This document shows positions 20,174-29,709 of a stretch of DNA of 64,000 bases, in pieces (positions within the stretch are counted from its first letter, which is position 1; each line of letters begins with the position of its first letter). The notes under the pieces were generated by a model. That model saw only the letters and a program-made list of their open reading frames with translations, searched no databases and was not told where the DNA came from. The DNA is from Paenibacillus polymyxa (GTDB lineage: Bacteria > Bacillota > Bacilli > Paenibacillales > Paenibacillaceae), in assembly GCF_001719045.1 (NCBI RefSeq), contig NZ_CP015423.1:4153501-4217500 (forward strand), written 5' to 3'. Position numbers and translations under genes: made by a program.

Positions 20174-21067
20174 ATGACGAAAAGAGTGAAAAAGGCCATT
20201 ATTCCAGCAGCAGGGTTAGGTACGCGCTTCCTCCCTGCCACAAAAGCGATGCCTAAGGAAATGCTTCCAATTATCAATAAGCCAACGATTCAATATATCG
20301 TGGAAGAAGCGATTGCTTCTGGTATTGAGGACATTATTATCGTTACGGGTAAAGGCAAACGTGCCATTGAGGACCACTTTGACAACGCATTTGAGCTGGA
20401 ATCCAAACTGCTCGAGGACGGTAAGCTGAAGCTTCTGGAGGAAGTACAGCGTTCTTCGGGAGTGGAAATTCACTACATTCGCCAAAAAGAACCCAAAGGT
20501 CTCGGACATGCGGTATGGTGCGCAAGACGCTTTATCGGGGACGAGCCGTTTGGTGTGCTGCTGGGCGATGATATCGTAACAGGTCAGAAGCCTTGCCTTC
20601 GTCAGCTGATGGATCAGTATGAGGAAACTCAAAATTCGGTTATCGGTGTGCAGCGGGTACCGCAAGAATTTACGAACCGGTACGGCATCATTGAACCGGA
20701 TCAGCAGGACGGACGCTTGTACCGAGTGAATAATTTTATTGAAAAACCGGCTCCAGGCACAGCGCCATCCGATTTGGCCATTATGGGTCGCTACGTGTTC
20801 TCGCCGAAAATTTTCAAATATCTTGATCTTCAAGAAAAAGGAGCTGGCGGCGAAATTCAGTTGACGGATGCGATCCAAAAGCTGAATCAGAGTGAGCGTG
20901 TGTACGCCTATGATTTTGAAGGCACACGTTATGACGTAGGTGAACGTCTTGGATATATTCTAACCACACTTGAATTTGCACTTGCCAGCGATGATTTGAA
21001 GTATCCGGTTATGGAGGCCATGAATGAATGGTTGAAAAAGACCGAGAAAGCAACCACGGCAGGTTGA
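20174..21067 (+). CDS. galU: UTP--glucose-1-phosphate uridylyltransferase
   Basis: Makes UDP-glucose, the precursor for the two UDP-glucose dehydrogenases in this locus. 297 aa. The N-terminal nucleotidyltransferase signature [20 protein letters not shown] is complete, with [28 protein letters not shown] and the catalytic-region segment [24 protein letters not shown] 20174 fits AAGGAG at 20158-20163; the ATG at 20165 is only one base from it. Confidence 0.96.
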   Translation: MTKRVKKAIIPAAGLGTRFLPATKAMPKEMLPIINKPTIQYIVEEAIASGIEDIIIVTGKGKRAIEDHFDNAFELESKLLEDGKLKLLEEVQRSSGVEIHYIRQKEPKGLGHAVWCARRFIGDEPFGVLLGDDIVTGQKPCLRQLMDQYEETQNSVIGVQRVPQEFTNRYGIIEPDQQDGRLYRVNNFIEKPAPGTAPSDLAIMGRYVFSPKIFKYLDLQEKGAGGEIQLTDAIQKLNQSERVYAYDFEGTRYDVGERLGYILTTLEFALASDDLKYPVMEAMNEWLKKTEKATTAG

Positions 21068-21083
21068 GAGGGGGTACGTCAGC

Positions 21084-21782
21084 ATGAGCATGGAAAATTT
21101 ACCGGAGGACGGCGAGGCTGTCATGTCAGGTAAAGCGTTTTACATGCCATACGGAAATACACAAATTCAGGATAAAACGTCCTACCTGGTCACAAAACGC
21201 CTCCTTGATATGCTGCTGTCGTTCGTGGGCTTGATCGTCTTGCTTCCGCTTTTTGTAGTGGTAGGCGTTTTGATTAAGCTCGAAGACCCAAAGGGAAGCG
21301 TGTTTTTCAAGCAAACTCGGGTGGGCAAGAATGAGAAGTTATTCGATATGTATAAATTCCGTTCAATGGTGTCCAATGCTGAGGAACTGAAAAAGGACTT
21401 GATGGAGCTGAATGAAGTGAGCGGCGCCATGTTCAAAATTAAAAACGATCCTCGGATCACGAAAATTGGCAGTTTTCTGCGCAAGACGAGTATTGATGAG
21501 ATTCCGCAGCTGTGGAACGTGTTGGTCGGCGACATGACTTTAGTCGGTCCGCGTCCGCCGTTGCCCAGCGAGGTCGAGCAATATTCCGATTATGATAAGC
21601 AACGCCTGATTGTAACACCGGGATGTACGGGTTACTGGCAGGTGAGCGCACGTAACAGTGTAGGCTTCGAAGAAATGGTGCAAATGGATTTGAAGTATAT
21701 TCATGTTCGCAATACGTGGCTCGATTTGAAAATCATCATGAAAACAGGCGTTAAAATGCTGTTCTCCAAGGATGCTTACTGA
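21084..21782 (+). CDS. Priming undecaprenyl-phosphate sugar-1-phosphate transferase, block 1
   Basis: Monotopic bacterial sugar transferase (PF02397 type), 232 aa, that starts a repeat unit by moving a hexose-1-phosphate to undecaprenyl phosphate. It shows the N-terminal membrane hairpin (KRLLDMLLSFVGLIVLLPLF), the LEDPKGSVFFKQTRVGKNEKLF block, the catalytic KFRSMV, and LPQLWNV-like and GPRPP segments. The donor is probably UDP-Glc or UDP-Gal. Stop and next start overlap (TGATG). Confidence 0.93.
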   Translation: MSMENLPEDGEAVMSGKAFYMPYGNTQIQDKTSYLVTKRLLDMLLSFVGLIVLLPLFVVVGVLIKLEDPKGSVFFKQTRVGKNEKLFDMYKFRSMVSNAEELKKDLMELNEVSGAMFKIKNDPRITKIGSFLRKTSIDEIPQLWNVLVGDMTLVGPRPPLPSEVEQYSDYDKQRLIVTPGCTGYWQVSARNSVGFEEMVQMDLKYIHVRNTWLDLKIIMKTGVKMLFSKDAY

Positions 21783-22717
21783 TGGATGCATTCAAGCGAT
21801 GTCCCGCAGTGTCCGTCGTTATTTGCACCTATAACCGGGCGGACCTGCTGGAGAAAACGTTAATGTCCCTGCTGGAGCTGGAAGACCTTGCGCTGGCTGA
21901 GATCATTGTGGTCGATAACCGATCCACCGATCATACAGCAGCGACGATCAAAAGGTTCACCGTCGCCCATGGTCAGAATATCCATCTCCGATATCATTAT
22001 GAGCGCGAACAAGGACTGTCTGCTGCTCGTAATGCAGGCATTACGTTATCAAGAGCGGAAGTCATTGCTTTTCTCGATGATGATGCAATTCCGTGTGTTA
22101 CATGGTTGCAAACGATTATGTCAGCATTCGGGAACAATCCTGAGCTGACGGCTATGGGTGGGAAAATTGACCCTATGTTTGAGACGGAACGACCGGGTTG
22201 GCTGACAGGCCCGCTTGAACTGCCTTACACAATTATTGATCTGGGCAAAGCTGTTCGTGAATATCCGTCGGGACTGAATCCATTTGGAGCGAATATGGCG
22301 ATGCGCAAAACGGCTTTTGCCGCCGTTATGTTCCCGCTTCATCTAGGCAGAAAGGGAGATATTCTTCTATCTGGTGAAGAATCGTGGGTTTTCGAGCAAA
22401 TTCGTAAAAATGGTGGAACGATTATGTATCATCCACACATGTCTGTGGAACATTTTGTGCCGGCTTCACGGTTAACGAAAGAATGGATCATGAACCGCTA
22501 CTATTGTCAGGGCATGTCTAACGCTGCTCAGGCCGTAGGTCTGCGCGGCAACGCGATGCTGATGGCGAAGACGGCAGCCAAAGTGTTATACATCACTGTG
22601 GATTCCCTGCTGGCGCGTAGTGAGGGCAGGAAGCTGTTGAACCGGTGCAGGCTTGAAAGTATCCGTGGGACGCTGGATACACTGCGCAACCGGAAAAGCG
22701 AGTCAGCTGCGGGGTGA
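21782..22717 (+). CDS. Glycosyltransferase family 2
   Basis: GT-A-fold transferase, 311 aa. It opens with SVVICTYNRADLLEKTL, then IIVVDNRSTDHT (nucleotide binding) and AFLDDDAIP (DxD metal site), with an acceptor-side block containing SGEESWVFEQI. Cytoplasmic with a C-terminal amphipathic region. Its start overlaps the stop of the priming transferase by one base, so it probably adds an early sugar. Donor unknown. Confidence 0.92.
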   Translation: MDAFKRCPAVSVVICTYNRADLLEKTLMSLLELEDLALAEIIVVDNRSTDHTAATIKRFTVAHGQNIHLRYHYEREQGLSAARNAGITLSRAEVIAFLDDDAIPCVTWLQTIMSAFGNNPELTAMGGKIDPMFETERPGWLTGPLELPYTIIDLGKAVREYPSGLNPFGANMAMRKTAFAAVMFPLHLGRKGDILLSGEESWVFEQIRKNGGTIMYHPHMSVEHFVPASRLTKEWIMNRYYCQGMSNAAQAVGLRGNAMLMAKTAAKVLYITVDSLLARSEGRKLLNRCRLESIRGTLDTLRNRKSESAAG

Positions 22718-22727
22718 AAGATGGAAC

Positions 22728-24065
22728 ATGAGTAACTATCCTTGGACTACTAGAATAAACACCATACAGCATGTTTTTATTTTTCTACTGGGCGCTCTTG
22801 CTGTAGGAATTGCGGCTACCTATCAGCCGGTGGTCAGTATTGCGGCGGTATGTTTACTGCTCTTGCTGGCTGTTTCCATTCATCATCCAGAGCGCATCAG
22901 CTACGCTGTTTTGCTAAGTACAGCAGTCTCAGTCGATTCTCTGTATCAGGGTGGCGTGTTCGGTATTGAGATTTTGTCATTGTACAAATTGGGCATTTTG
23001 GCTCTGCTGGTGCCGTGCATGCTCGTGTATGGCATACGTCTCAAGTTCAGCTATCCGGTCTGGGTATTGGTGATCATGCTGGGGATCACATTTGGATTTT
23101 CAGCATGGCTGCCTTTGTTAACGACCTCGATTGCCGTCAAGGCGTTCGTCGGTTTATCACTCCCTTTCTTTTTTTTACTGATCCAGTGGAAAAAGGATGT
23201 GGCAGAAAAGCATATCCGACTGATCAGTTTGTTGCCCATTATTAGTGTGGTCATTGGACTGGGTTTGCAGGTTCTAGGGCTGCATTCGTTTACGGATGTA
23301 GAATTTACGGGCGCAGTCAGAGTACAAGGAGCGAATATACCGCCGCATCTGGCAATGCTCTCCTTTCTCGGAATTGCTGTCTCTCTAATTGAGGTCAAGC
23401 GTAAACCCAAGCAAGCCGCTTTTTATTACACTGTGTTGGCACTGAACTTTCTGATTCTGATCGCCACCGGTACACGTGGACCGATTCTGGCATTGTTATT
23501 AATGTTTGCTGTGTATCTGTTTGATATTGCCCGTCAGTACCTCAAGGGGAAAGTCAATTATTTGCTACCGCTGGCCGGATCGTTTTTGGTTGCTCTGGGG
23601 GCGGTGGCCCTGCAATGGAACAATTTAAAAAAACGCTCCTTCGAACGGGAGACCGATACAGGCATTGACCTGTCGGGACGCTCGGAGGCATGGGGATATT
23701 TTTTGAACAGAGTACATGATTACCCTTGGTCAGGGAGAGGTCTTGGCGCGGTAACGGTCGCGAACGACGGGACATTATTCAATGGCTTTGTTGTACCGCA
23801 TAACGAGTATATACGCTTTTATTTTGACACGGGATATATCGGTTGCGGGCTATTAATGCTTTCATTGCTGATCGTGTTCGCGCTCATTTACCGGTCGCTT
23901 GCCAAGTCTATCAAACCTTATTTTGCAAGCTTAGTTGCAGGCTTTCTGATCTACTCGTTTTCAGATAATACGTTGTCGACGGTTCAGATGATTATTCCAT
24001 TTTGCTGGTATTTGAACGCGTTATACCAGACATCTACTCAAACCGATTTTCGCAAAGAGAAGTGA
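22728..24065 (+). CDS. Wzy-type polysaccharide polymerase (first)
   Basis: 445-aa polytopic protein with about eleven membrane segments and an O-antigen ligase/polymerase domain: RGP around residue 248 (ATGTRGPILALLLMF), then the large outside loop with GRSEAW and GRGLGAV. It would polymerise lipid-linked repeat units at the outer face. ATG 22728 is chosen, with GGGG/GAAAG about 8 nt upstream; the frame extends upstream inside the previous gene without a plausible start. Confidence 0.85.
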   Translation: MSNYPWTTRINTIQHVFIFLLGALAVGIAATYQPVVSIAAVCLLLLLAVSIHHPERISYAVLLSTAVSVDSLYQGGVFGIEILSLYKLGILALLVPCMLVYGIRLKFSYPVWVLVIMLGITFGFSAWLPLLTTSIAVKAFVGLSLPFFFLLIQWKKDVAEKHIRLISLLPIISVVIGLGLQVLGLHSFTDVEFTGAVRVQGANIPPHLAMLSFLGIAVSLIEVKRKPKQAAFYYTVLALNFLILIATGTRGPILALLLMFAVYLFDIARQYLKGKVNYLLPLAGSFLVALGAVALQWNNLKKRSFERETDTGIDLSGRSEAWGYFLNRVHDYPWSGRGLGAVTVANDGTLFNGFVVPHNEYIRFYFDTGYIGCGLLMLSLLIVFALIYRSLAKSIKPYFASLVAGFLIYSFSDNTLSTVQMIIPFCWYLNALYQTSTQTDFRKEK

Positions 24066-24069
24066 TACG

Positions 24070-24840
24070 ATGAGCAGAGTGAACATGTTCGATGTCAACT
24101 TTGATAATTACGATTTTAATGATCTACTCGAATTTATAGATACTTCTATTGAACATCAGCGTCATTCCTACATTTTGACCTGTAATGTCGATCATGTGAT
24201 CAAGCTTCGCAAGGATGATGAATTCCGCAAGGTGTATTCGGATGCCGGAGCTGTAGTGGCCGATGGGATGCCTATCATATGGGCGTCCAAGTTACTGAAA
24301 AAACCCCTCAAACAAAAGGTGTCCGGGTCAGATTTGTTCACTCGGCTGGGAGAGGCTTTTGAGGATCGAGGCTATCGTTTATTTTTTCTGGGTGCAGCTG
24401 ACGGTATTCCTGAGAAGGCTATGCTCAATCTCCAGGAATCTTATCCGAACATGAATGTGGTAGGCTGTTACTCTCCTTCTTATGGCTTTGAGAAAAACGA
24501 GGAGGAGAATAGGCACATTATCCAACTGCTTCAAGAGGCTCGCCCGGACATCGTTTTTGTAGGTGTAGGCGCACCTAAACAGGAAAAATGGATCTACAGA
24601 TATTATGAGACTTACCGCGCTCCGATTTCGATTGGGGTGGGAGCGACCTTTGATTTCCTGTCGGGAAATGTGAAAAGAGCACCGGAGCTGATGCAGAAGA
24701 CGGGATTTGAATGGTTCTGGAGGTTGTCTCAGGAGCCTAAACGATTGTGGAAAAGATATTTGATTGAGGATTCCCAATTTCTCGTTCTGCTGTTTAAGGA
24801 GATGTTCAAGCGGAAGCGGATGAAGGGAGGTCAGGGGTGA
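24070..24840 (+). CDS. WecG/TagA/CpsF-family glycosyltransferase (GT26), block 1
   Basis: 256 aa. Family hallmarks are YILTCNVDHVIKLRKD, AGAVVADGMPIIWASKLL, GADG-type segment FFLGAADGIPEKA, VFVGVGAPKQEKWI and GVGATFDFLSGNVKRAPELMQKTGFEWFWRL. The family transfers HexNAc/ManNAc(A)-type or other hexose residues to lipid-linked acceptors. It sits between two polymerase genes and overlaps the next start by 4 nt (GTGA). A paralogue lies in block 2. Confidence 0.92.
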   Translation: MSRVNMFDVNFDNYDFNDLLEFIDTSIEHQRHSYILTCNVDHVIKLRKDDEFRKVYSDAGAVVADGMPIIWASKLLKKPLKQKVSGSDLFTRLGEAFEDRGYRLFFLGAADGIPEKAMLNLQESYPNMNVVGCYSPSYGFEKNEEENRHIIQLLQEARPDIVFVGVGAPKQEKWIYRYYETYRAPISIGVGATFDFLSGNVKRAPELMQKTGFEWFWRLSQEPKRLWKRYLIEDSQFLVLLFKEMFKRKRMKGGQG

Positions 24841-26288
24841 GAAACATGAGTCGGTTGGCAGATCAGCAGATTTCCGTTTGGCTAGGAAATCGGCGTGGAA
24901 TCAGCATGATCGGCATGGGATTGCTGGCTTGTATGCTGCCACTCGCCATCGGATTTGTCAGCGCCAAGATGAATCCCACCATGAGCCAGCAGGGAGCCAT
25001 ATTGCTGGCGCTCGTTTTTCCGGCCTTCCTGCTGGCGATCTTGCAATCGCGGCTACTGATTCCTTACACACTGGCAGTGTGGGCAGTAGGCCCGGAAATC
25101 CGCCGCATTGCGGATTGGATGGAGGGAACGTATCACTCGGTTTCCTTGTTGAGCGTGGCACCGCTGCTGGTAAGCAGTATGTTGATTATTCCTGTGTTGC
25201 GAGGCATTCATCAGGCGGAAAAACCCTTGACTCGAATTGCTGTATTTTTCGGCATAGAATTGGCCTACGGAAGTGTGGTCGGGTTATTCAAAAATGGTAT
25301 TGTTTTTGCTTATGATTTAGCCAATTATGTGGTTCCTTTGATCCTGTTGCCTTATCTTGCGATTAAGCCCATGAAGGCGAAGGAGCTGGACCGACTGCTG
25401 TATTCATATGCCAACATTGCTGTTCTTGTGGCAATTTACGGCATTATCCAGTACTTGACGGTGCCTCCGTGGGATGCATTTTGGATGAATCATGTAGAAA
25501 TGAATTCCATTGGTGTTCCAGAACCACTTCAAATCAGAGTATTTTCTTCCATGAACTCGCCCGGTCCCTGCGCTATTTTCCTGGCGATGGCACTTGTACC
25601 CATGCTAATGGAAAAACGTTGGCGCGGCACTTTGGGATGGATCGGAATCCTGCTGACGGTCGTTTGTCTTTTAATCACGCTGGTACGTTCAGCCTGGCTA
25701 ATTGCCTTCGTCATGTTACTGGCTTACATTCTCAGTTCATCTTCCAAGGGAAAGTGGAAAACCTTGTTTCAACTAGCTATAGTTGGCCTTCTTCTCTACA
25801 TCATTGTTCCAAAACTTCCAGGAGCAGAAGGTTTGGTGGCTCGCATGCAGACGCTGACGGATATTCAGCAGGATCATTCGTACAATGAACGTTTGGATTT
25901 ACTGCATACGATGCTTCCGGCGATTGCTGGCAATCCGGTCGGGCAGGGAATCGGGAGTGTAGGAATCGGAACCAAGCTTGATAACGGCGGCGATCTCGGT
26001 GAACTTGGGATTATGGATAATGGATATATCGCCATTTTCCTCACCTTCGGTATTTTCGGGGCATTCTTTTTCTTCGGTGGTCTGTTCGTTATCATCAAGC
26101 GCCTTCTCGCCCGTATTGCCGAACGAGATGCCAGTCAGCCTTATATCAGACTGGCGTTGGCTACGTGGGCCGGAGCTGTAGCCAGTCTCATATCAGATAA
26201 TGGTTTCCCCGGTATGCGCGGCTATCTGATCTGGATGATGATCGGAATAGGACTATGGGCAAAAGATGTCATCGCGGAAAGAAGGTAA
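24837..26288 (+). CDS. Wzy-type polysaccharide polymerase (second)
   Basis: 483-aa polytopic protein with an O-antigen ligase-like domain: about twelve membrane segments, a central FSSMNSPGPCAIF and LVRSAWLIAFV, then a loop with ERLDLL and GNPVGQGIGSVG. GTG 24837 is kept because GGGAGG at 24825-24830 fits it and it gives a GTGA overlap with the GT26 stop; ATG 24846 is the alternative. Having two polymerases in one block suggests two polymers. Confidence 0.82.
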   Translation: MRNMSRLADQQISVWLGNRRGISMIGMGLLACMLPLAIGFVSAKMNPTMSQQGAILLALVFPAFLLAILQSRLLIPYTLAVWAVGPEIRRIADWMEGTYHSVSLLSVAPLLVSSMLIIPVLRGIHQAEKPLTRIAVFFGIELAYGSVVGLFKNGIVFAYDLANYVVPLILLPYLAIKPMKAKELDRLLYSYANIAVLVAIYGIIQYLTVPPWDAFWMNHVEMNSIGVPEPLQIRVFSSMNSPGPCAIFLAMALVPMLMEKRWRGTLGWIGILLTVVCLLITLVRSAWLIAFVMLLAYILSSSSKGKWKTLFQLAIVGLLLYIIVPKLPGAEGLVARMQTLTDIQQDHSYNERLDLLHTMLPAIAGNPVGQGIGSVGIGTKLDNGGDLGELGIMDNGYIAIFLTFGIFGAFFFFGGLFVIIKRLLARIAERDASQPYIRLALATWAGAVASLISDNGFPGMRGYLIWMMIGIGLWAKDVIAERR

Positions 26289-26293
26289 AGGCT

Positions 26294-27673
26294 GTGCAAA
26301 ACTTACAAGCATTATCCGCACCTGTCCGGACACTATGGTCCACAGTGATTCGGTTTGCCAAAAGCAAGGATAACAGCTCTGCAGCAGTAAAAACGATGAT
26401 ATTCAGTATGCTGATTCTCGTCGTGAATATGCTGACTGGTGTGCTAACGGCACGATTCCTGGGTCCTACTGGACGCGGGGAACAGACAGCGATGGTGAAC
26501 TGGTCCCAATTTCTCGCCTTCTGCATGAGCTTCGGTGTCCCGTCTGCATTGATTTACAATGCGAAAAGGAAACCGGAGGAAACGGGCAAGCTGTATGGTC
26601 TGGCCTTGCTGCTGGCTACCATGTTCGGGGGCTTGGCGACACTCGTCGGAGTTTTTCTAATTCCTTATTGGCTGCGCTCTTTTTCTTCATCGGTCATACT
26701 TTTCGCGCAGTGCTCCATGATGATGTGTCCGCTCATAGCGATTTCACAGATCAATAATGCATTGCTTCAAGTTCGCTCGGAATATAAGCAGTACAATTTA
26801 TTCCGGTATCTGGTACCGCTGAGTACACTGCTGGGTCTGGCGATTCTGATCTTAACCGGAAATATGAATCCGTACACCTCGGCATTGGCCTATTTACTGC
26901 CAGGCTTGCCGATTTATATCGGTGTCACGATACGAATGATTCGGCTGTACAAACCAAAGGTAAAGAACAGCTGGACGCAATTTAAAAATCTCTTTACCTA
27001 CGGTATGGGTTCATACGGAAATGATCTCATGGGGCAGGTTTCCACTTATATTGATCAGATTTTGATTGCGGGTCTGCTCAGACCCGCTGATCTCGGTTTA
27101 TATGCAGTAGCGGTCAGCTTGGCCAGGATGGTGAATGTATTTTCTACCTCGATCATTGTCGTGCTGTTTCCCAAAGCCTCTGGTCTGAATAAGGAAGAGG
27201 CGGTGGCCATAACATTTCGGGCATTTCGAGTGACATCAACGGCAACCTTTCTGGCTGCGGTGATGCTGATGCTGATTGCTCCGTTCGTATTTACATTGTT
27301 ATATGGTCAAGAGTTTAAACAAGCGCTCACGGTATTCCGGTTCTTGGTGCTTGAGGTTGCTATCAGTGGAGGGACCATGGTGCTGGCACAACAATTTATG
27401 GCGTTGGGTAAGCCCAAACTGGTTACCATTCTACAGGGTGTCGGATTGGCGCTCGTCATTCCATTGCTGTCCATACTCGTGCCGAGATATGGATTGACGG
27501 GTGCAGGGATAGCAATGCTGTCTTCGGGGATTCTACGGTTCATTTTCATTTTATGTAATGTTAAATTCGTTCTAAAAATGAAGATTCCAAGACTGCTTAT
27601 TTCCAAACAAGATTTTCAATGGCTCCGATCAACGATGTCGCACTACATCCGGAAAAAGCCAGTTAACGGTTAG
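26294..27673 (+). CDS. Wzx-type polysaccharide flippase (MOP superfamily), block 1
   Basis: 459-aa membrane protein with 12-14 helices. The first core helix carries LTGVLTARFLGPTGRGE, followed by the typical F-G-V-P-S block and MGQVSTYIDQILIAGLLRPADLGLYAVAVSLARM in the middle. It would flip lipid-linked repeat units. GTG 26294 follows the previous stop (26288) with AGAAGG upstream; the frame runs back to ATG 26255 inside the polymerase gene, so the start is not certain. Confidence 0.88.
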   Translation: MQNLQALSAPVRTLWSTVIRFAKSKDNSSAAVKTMIFSMLILVVNMLTGVLTARFLGPTGRGEQTAMVNWSQFLAFCMSFGVPSALIYNAKRKPEETGKLYGLALLLATMFGGLATLVGVFLIPYWLRSFSSSVILFAQCSMMMCPLIAISQINNALLQVRSEYKQYNLFRYLVPLSTLLGLAILILTGNMNPYTSALAYLLPGLPIYIGVTIRMIRLYKPKVKNSWTQFKNLFTYGMGSYGNDLMGQVSTYIDQILIAGLLRPADLGLYAVAVSLARMVNVFSTSIIVVLFPKASGLNKEEAVAITFRAFRVTSTATFLAAVMLMLIAPFVFTLLYGQEFKQALTVFRFLVLEVAISGGTMVLAQQFMALGKPKLVTILQGVGLALVIPLLSILVPRYGLTGAGIAMLSSGILRFIFILCNVKFVLKMKIPRLLISKQDFQWLRSTMSHYIRKKPVNG

Positions 27674-27695
27674 ATAAAGAAGGAGGCACCCGCTA

Positions 27696-28535
27696 ATGAA
27701 CCACATGTCTAGCGTTCCCGCGGACAACCGGATATCCGTAGTTATTATCGCTCAGGATGATGGCACTCGAATCACAGCCGCCATTAAATCCTGCAAGCCC
27801 TTTGCGGACGATATCGTCGTCATTGACGGAGGGAGCAAGGACAATACGATTCAGGTAGCTGAATCCTTGGGCTGTCGGGTGTTTTCTAACCCGTGGCCCG
27901 GTTATGCCAAGCAGCGCATGTTTGGTGTTGAAAAAGCGGAATTTGATTGGATATTCCTGATTGATACGGACGAAGTAGTGGATGCAGAGTTGCTTGGAGA
28001 CTTGTTGAAAGTAAAGGAAACGCTCCACGATCCGGCCAAAGCATATTCCGTATTCCGGATTGGAGATTTTCTCGGCAAATGGATGAACAAAGGTGAATAC
28101 CTGGTTCGTTTGTACAATCGGCGTATTTATGGCATTACGAATAGTCTTGTTCATGAAATGCCGGATGTAGCCTCTTCCCAGATTGTCAATCTGGAGGGCG
28201 TGTTATGGCACTACGGCTTCCGCAGCATCAGTGATCATATGACCCGTTTTAACAAATATACAGATCTGGAAGCAGAGACGGCATTTAACAAAGGAAGATC
28301 CTTTCGGATTACCAGACTGTTGTGGCGGCCTCCTGCCCGCTTTGTGCAGAAGTATTTTGTCCAAGGCTTATACCGCAAAGGATTGGCAGGTTTTGCCGTA
28401 GCAGTATTCTGGGTGATGTATGAGTTTCTCGTCTGCTTCAAGCATTATGAGCTAACCAAGCGGAGAAAAAAGATAGAAATCGTGGATGACGGACATACCG
28501 AGCAGAAAGGAGAAACCAGCTATGTCGTACAATAA
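27696..28535 (+). CDS. Glycosyltransferase family 2 (WaaE/KdtX-like)
   Basis: 279-aa GT-A enzyme. It has ISVVIIAQDDGTRI, DIVVIDGGSKDNTIQVAESLG, WIFLIDTDEVV (DxD in the form DTDE) and ITNSLVHEMP, all typical of the WaaE/KdtX beta-glycosyltransferase branch. AAGGAGG lies 9 nt before ATG 27696. The 3' end overlaps the next gene. Confidence 0.9.
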   Translation: MNHMSSVPADNRISVVIIAQDDGTRITAAIKSCKPFADDIVVIDGGSKDNTIQVAESLGCRVFSNPWPGYAKQRMFGVEKAEFDWIFLIDTDEVVDAELLGDLLKVKETLHDPAKAYSVFRIGDFLGKWMNKGEYLVRLYNRRIYGITNSLVHEMPDVASSQIVNLEGVLWHYGFRSISDHMTRFNKYTDLEAETAFNKGRSFRITRLLWRPPARFVQKYFVQGLYRKGLAGFAVAVFWVMYEFLVCFKHYELTKRRKKIEIVDDGHTEQKGETSYVVQ

Positions 28536-29709
28536 CGGATTTCGTATTGCGGCAACGGGGCTAAGCTGGCCGTCCTTGCAGCCAGGAGGCCTCAACACAT
28601 ATTTCAAATCCATCTGTGAGCAGCTTACATTAGAGCGCAATACGCTGGATGCTCTAATCTGTAGTGACGAGCAGCCGCAGGCGCCCGACCGTATTCGGAT
28701 TCATTCGATTGGCAGCAAGCAGCAATCCATGTGGAAGCGTCGAGAGCTAATGCAAAAATATGCAGCAGAGCTGTTCGACAAGCAACCGACGGATGTACTG
28801 TATTCCCATTTTGCTCCCTATGGTGTCGGACCGGCGCTGGAGGCGAAAAAAAGAGGAATCCCGGTAGTTACCACCTTTCACGGACCGTGGACGGAGGAAA
28901 TGAAGATTGAAGGACAGGGCATCAAGCATTTGCTAAAAACGACGTTGGCCAAATCCATTGAAATGAAAGCCTACGGATTGGCGGATAAATTTATAGTGCT
29001 CAGCGAAACTTTTCGGGATATTTTGCATGAGCACTATAAGGTTCCACTCAGCAAAATTCATATTATTCCTGGTGCGGCGAATGTAGAAAGGTTCCACCCG
29101 GCAGAGGATCAAGAAGCGGTGCGGAAGCGCCTGAATTTGCCGCAAAATGCGACGATTGTGCTAACCGTTCGTCGTCTTGTTAATCGAATGGGACTACTAC
29201 AGCTACTGGAAGCATGGCGACGAGTAACCGAGCGTCATCCTGATCATGTGTTGCTGATTGGAGGGAAGGGCCCCTTGATGGAGGAATTGGCTTCTAAGGT
29301 GGCGGAATACAATCTTCATAACCATGTAAGGCTGCTCGGTTATGTGTCGGATGAGGAGCTTCCACTGTACCACCAAGCATCGAATTTGTTCGTTGTACCC
29401 ACACAGGCACTGGAAGGTTTCGGTCTGATCACAGTAGAGGCGATGGCCTCGGGACTGCCGGTGCTGGCGACTCCTGTGGGTGGCAATAAGGAGATTTTAA
29501 GAGGATTCCGTCCCGAGCTTTTGTTCAAGGGAACGGATAGTGAAGCCATTGCTGAAGGGTTGCTGCGTGTGCTGGATCATCGTGAACTTCTACCGAATGC
29601 AAGGGAATGCCGGGACCATGTCCTGAGCAGATATACATGGGGACATGTAGCGGAGCAGGTGGAAGAGGTGTTCCGACAGGTCCTTGATAGAAAGGCGGCG
29701 GCGAAATGA
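28522..29709 (+). CDS. Glycosyltransferase family 4 (first of three in a row)
   Basis: 395-aa GT-B enzyme with a Gly-rich acceptor loop near the start (WPSLQPGGLNTYFKSICEQL) and the C-terminal donor site LEGFGLITVEAMASGLPVLATPVGG. ATG 28522 has AAAGGAG at 28505-28511 and overlaps the preceding gene by 14 nt; the ORF start upstream has no such site. Donor unknown. Confidence 0.92.
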   Translation: MSYNNGFRIAATGLSWPSLQPGGLNTYFKSICEQLTLERNTLDALICSDEQPQAPDRIRIHSIGSKQQSMWKRRELMQKYAAELFDKQPTDVLYSHFAPYGVGPALEAKKRGIPVVTTFHGPWTEEMKIEGQGIKHLLKTTLAKSIEMKAYGLADKFIVLSETFRDILHEHYKVPLSKIHIIPGAANVERFHPAEDQEAVRKRLNLPQNATIVLTVRRLVNRMGLLQLLEAWRRVTERHPDHVLLIGGKGPLMEELASKVAEYNLHNHVRLLGYVSDEELPLYHQASNLFVVPTQALEGFGLITVEAMASGLPVLATPVGGNKEILRGFRPELLFKGTDSEAIAEGLLRVLDHRELLPNARECRDHVLSRYTWGHVAEQVEEVFRQVLDRKAAAK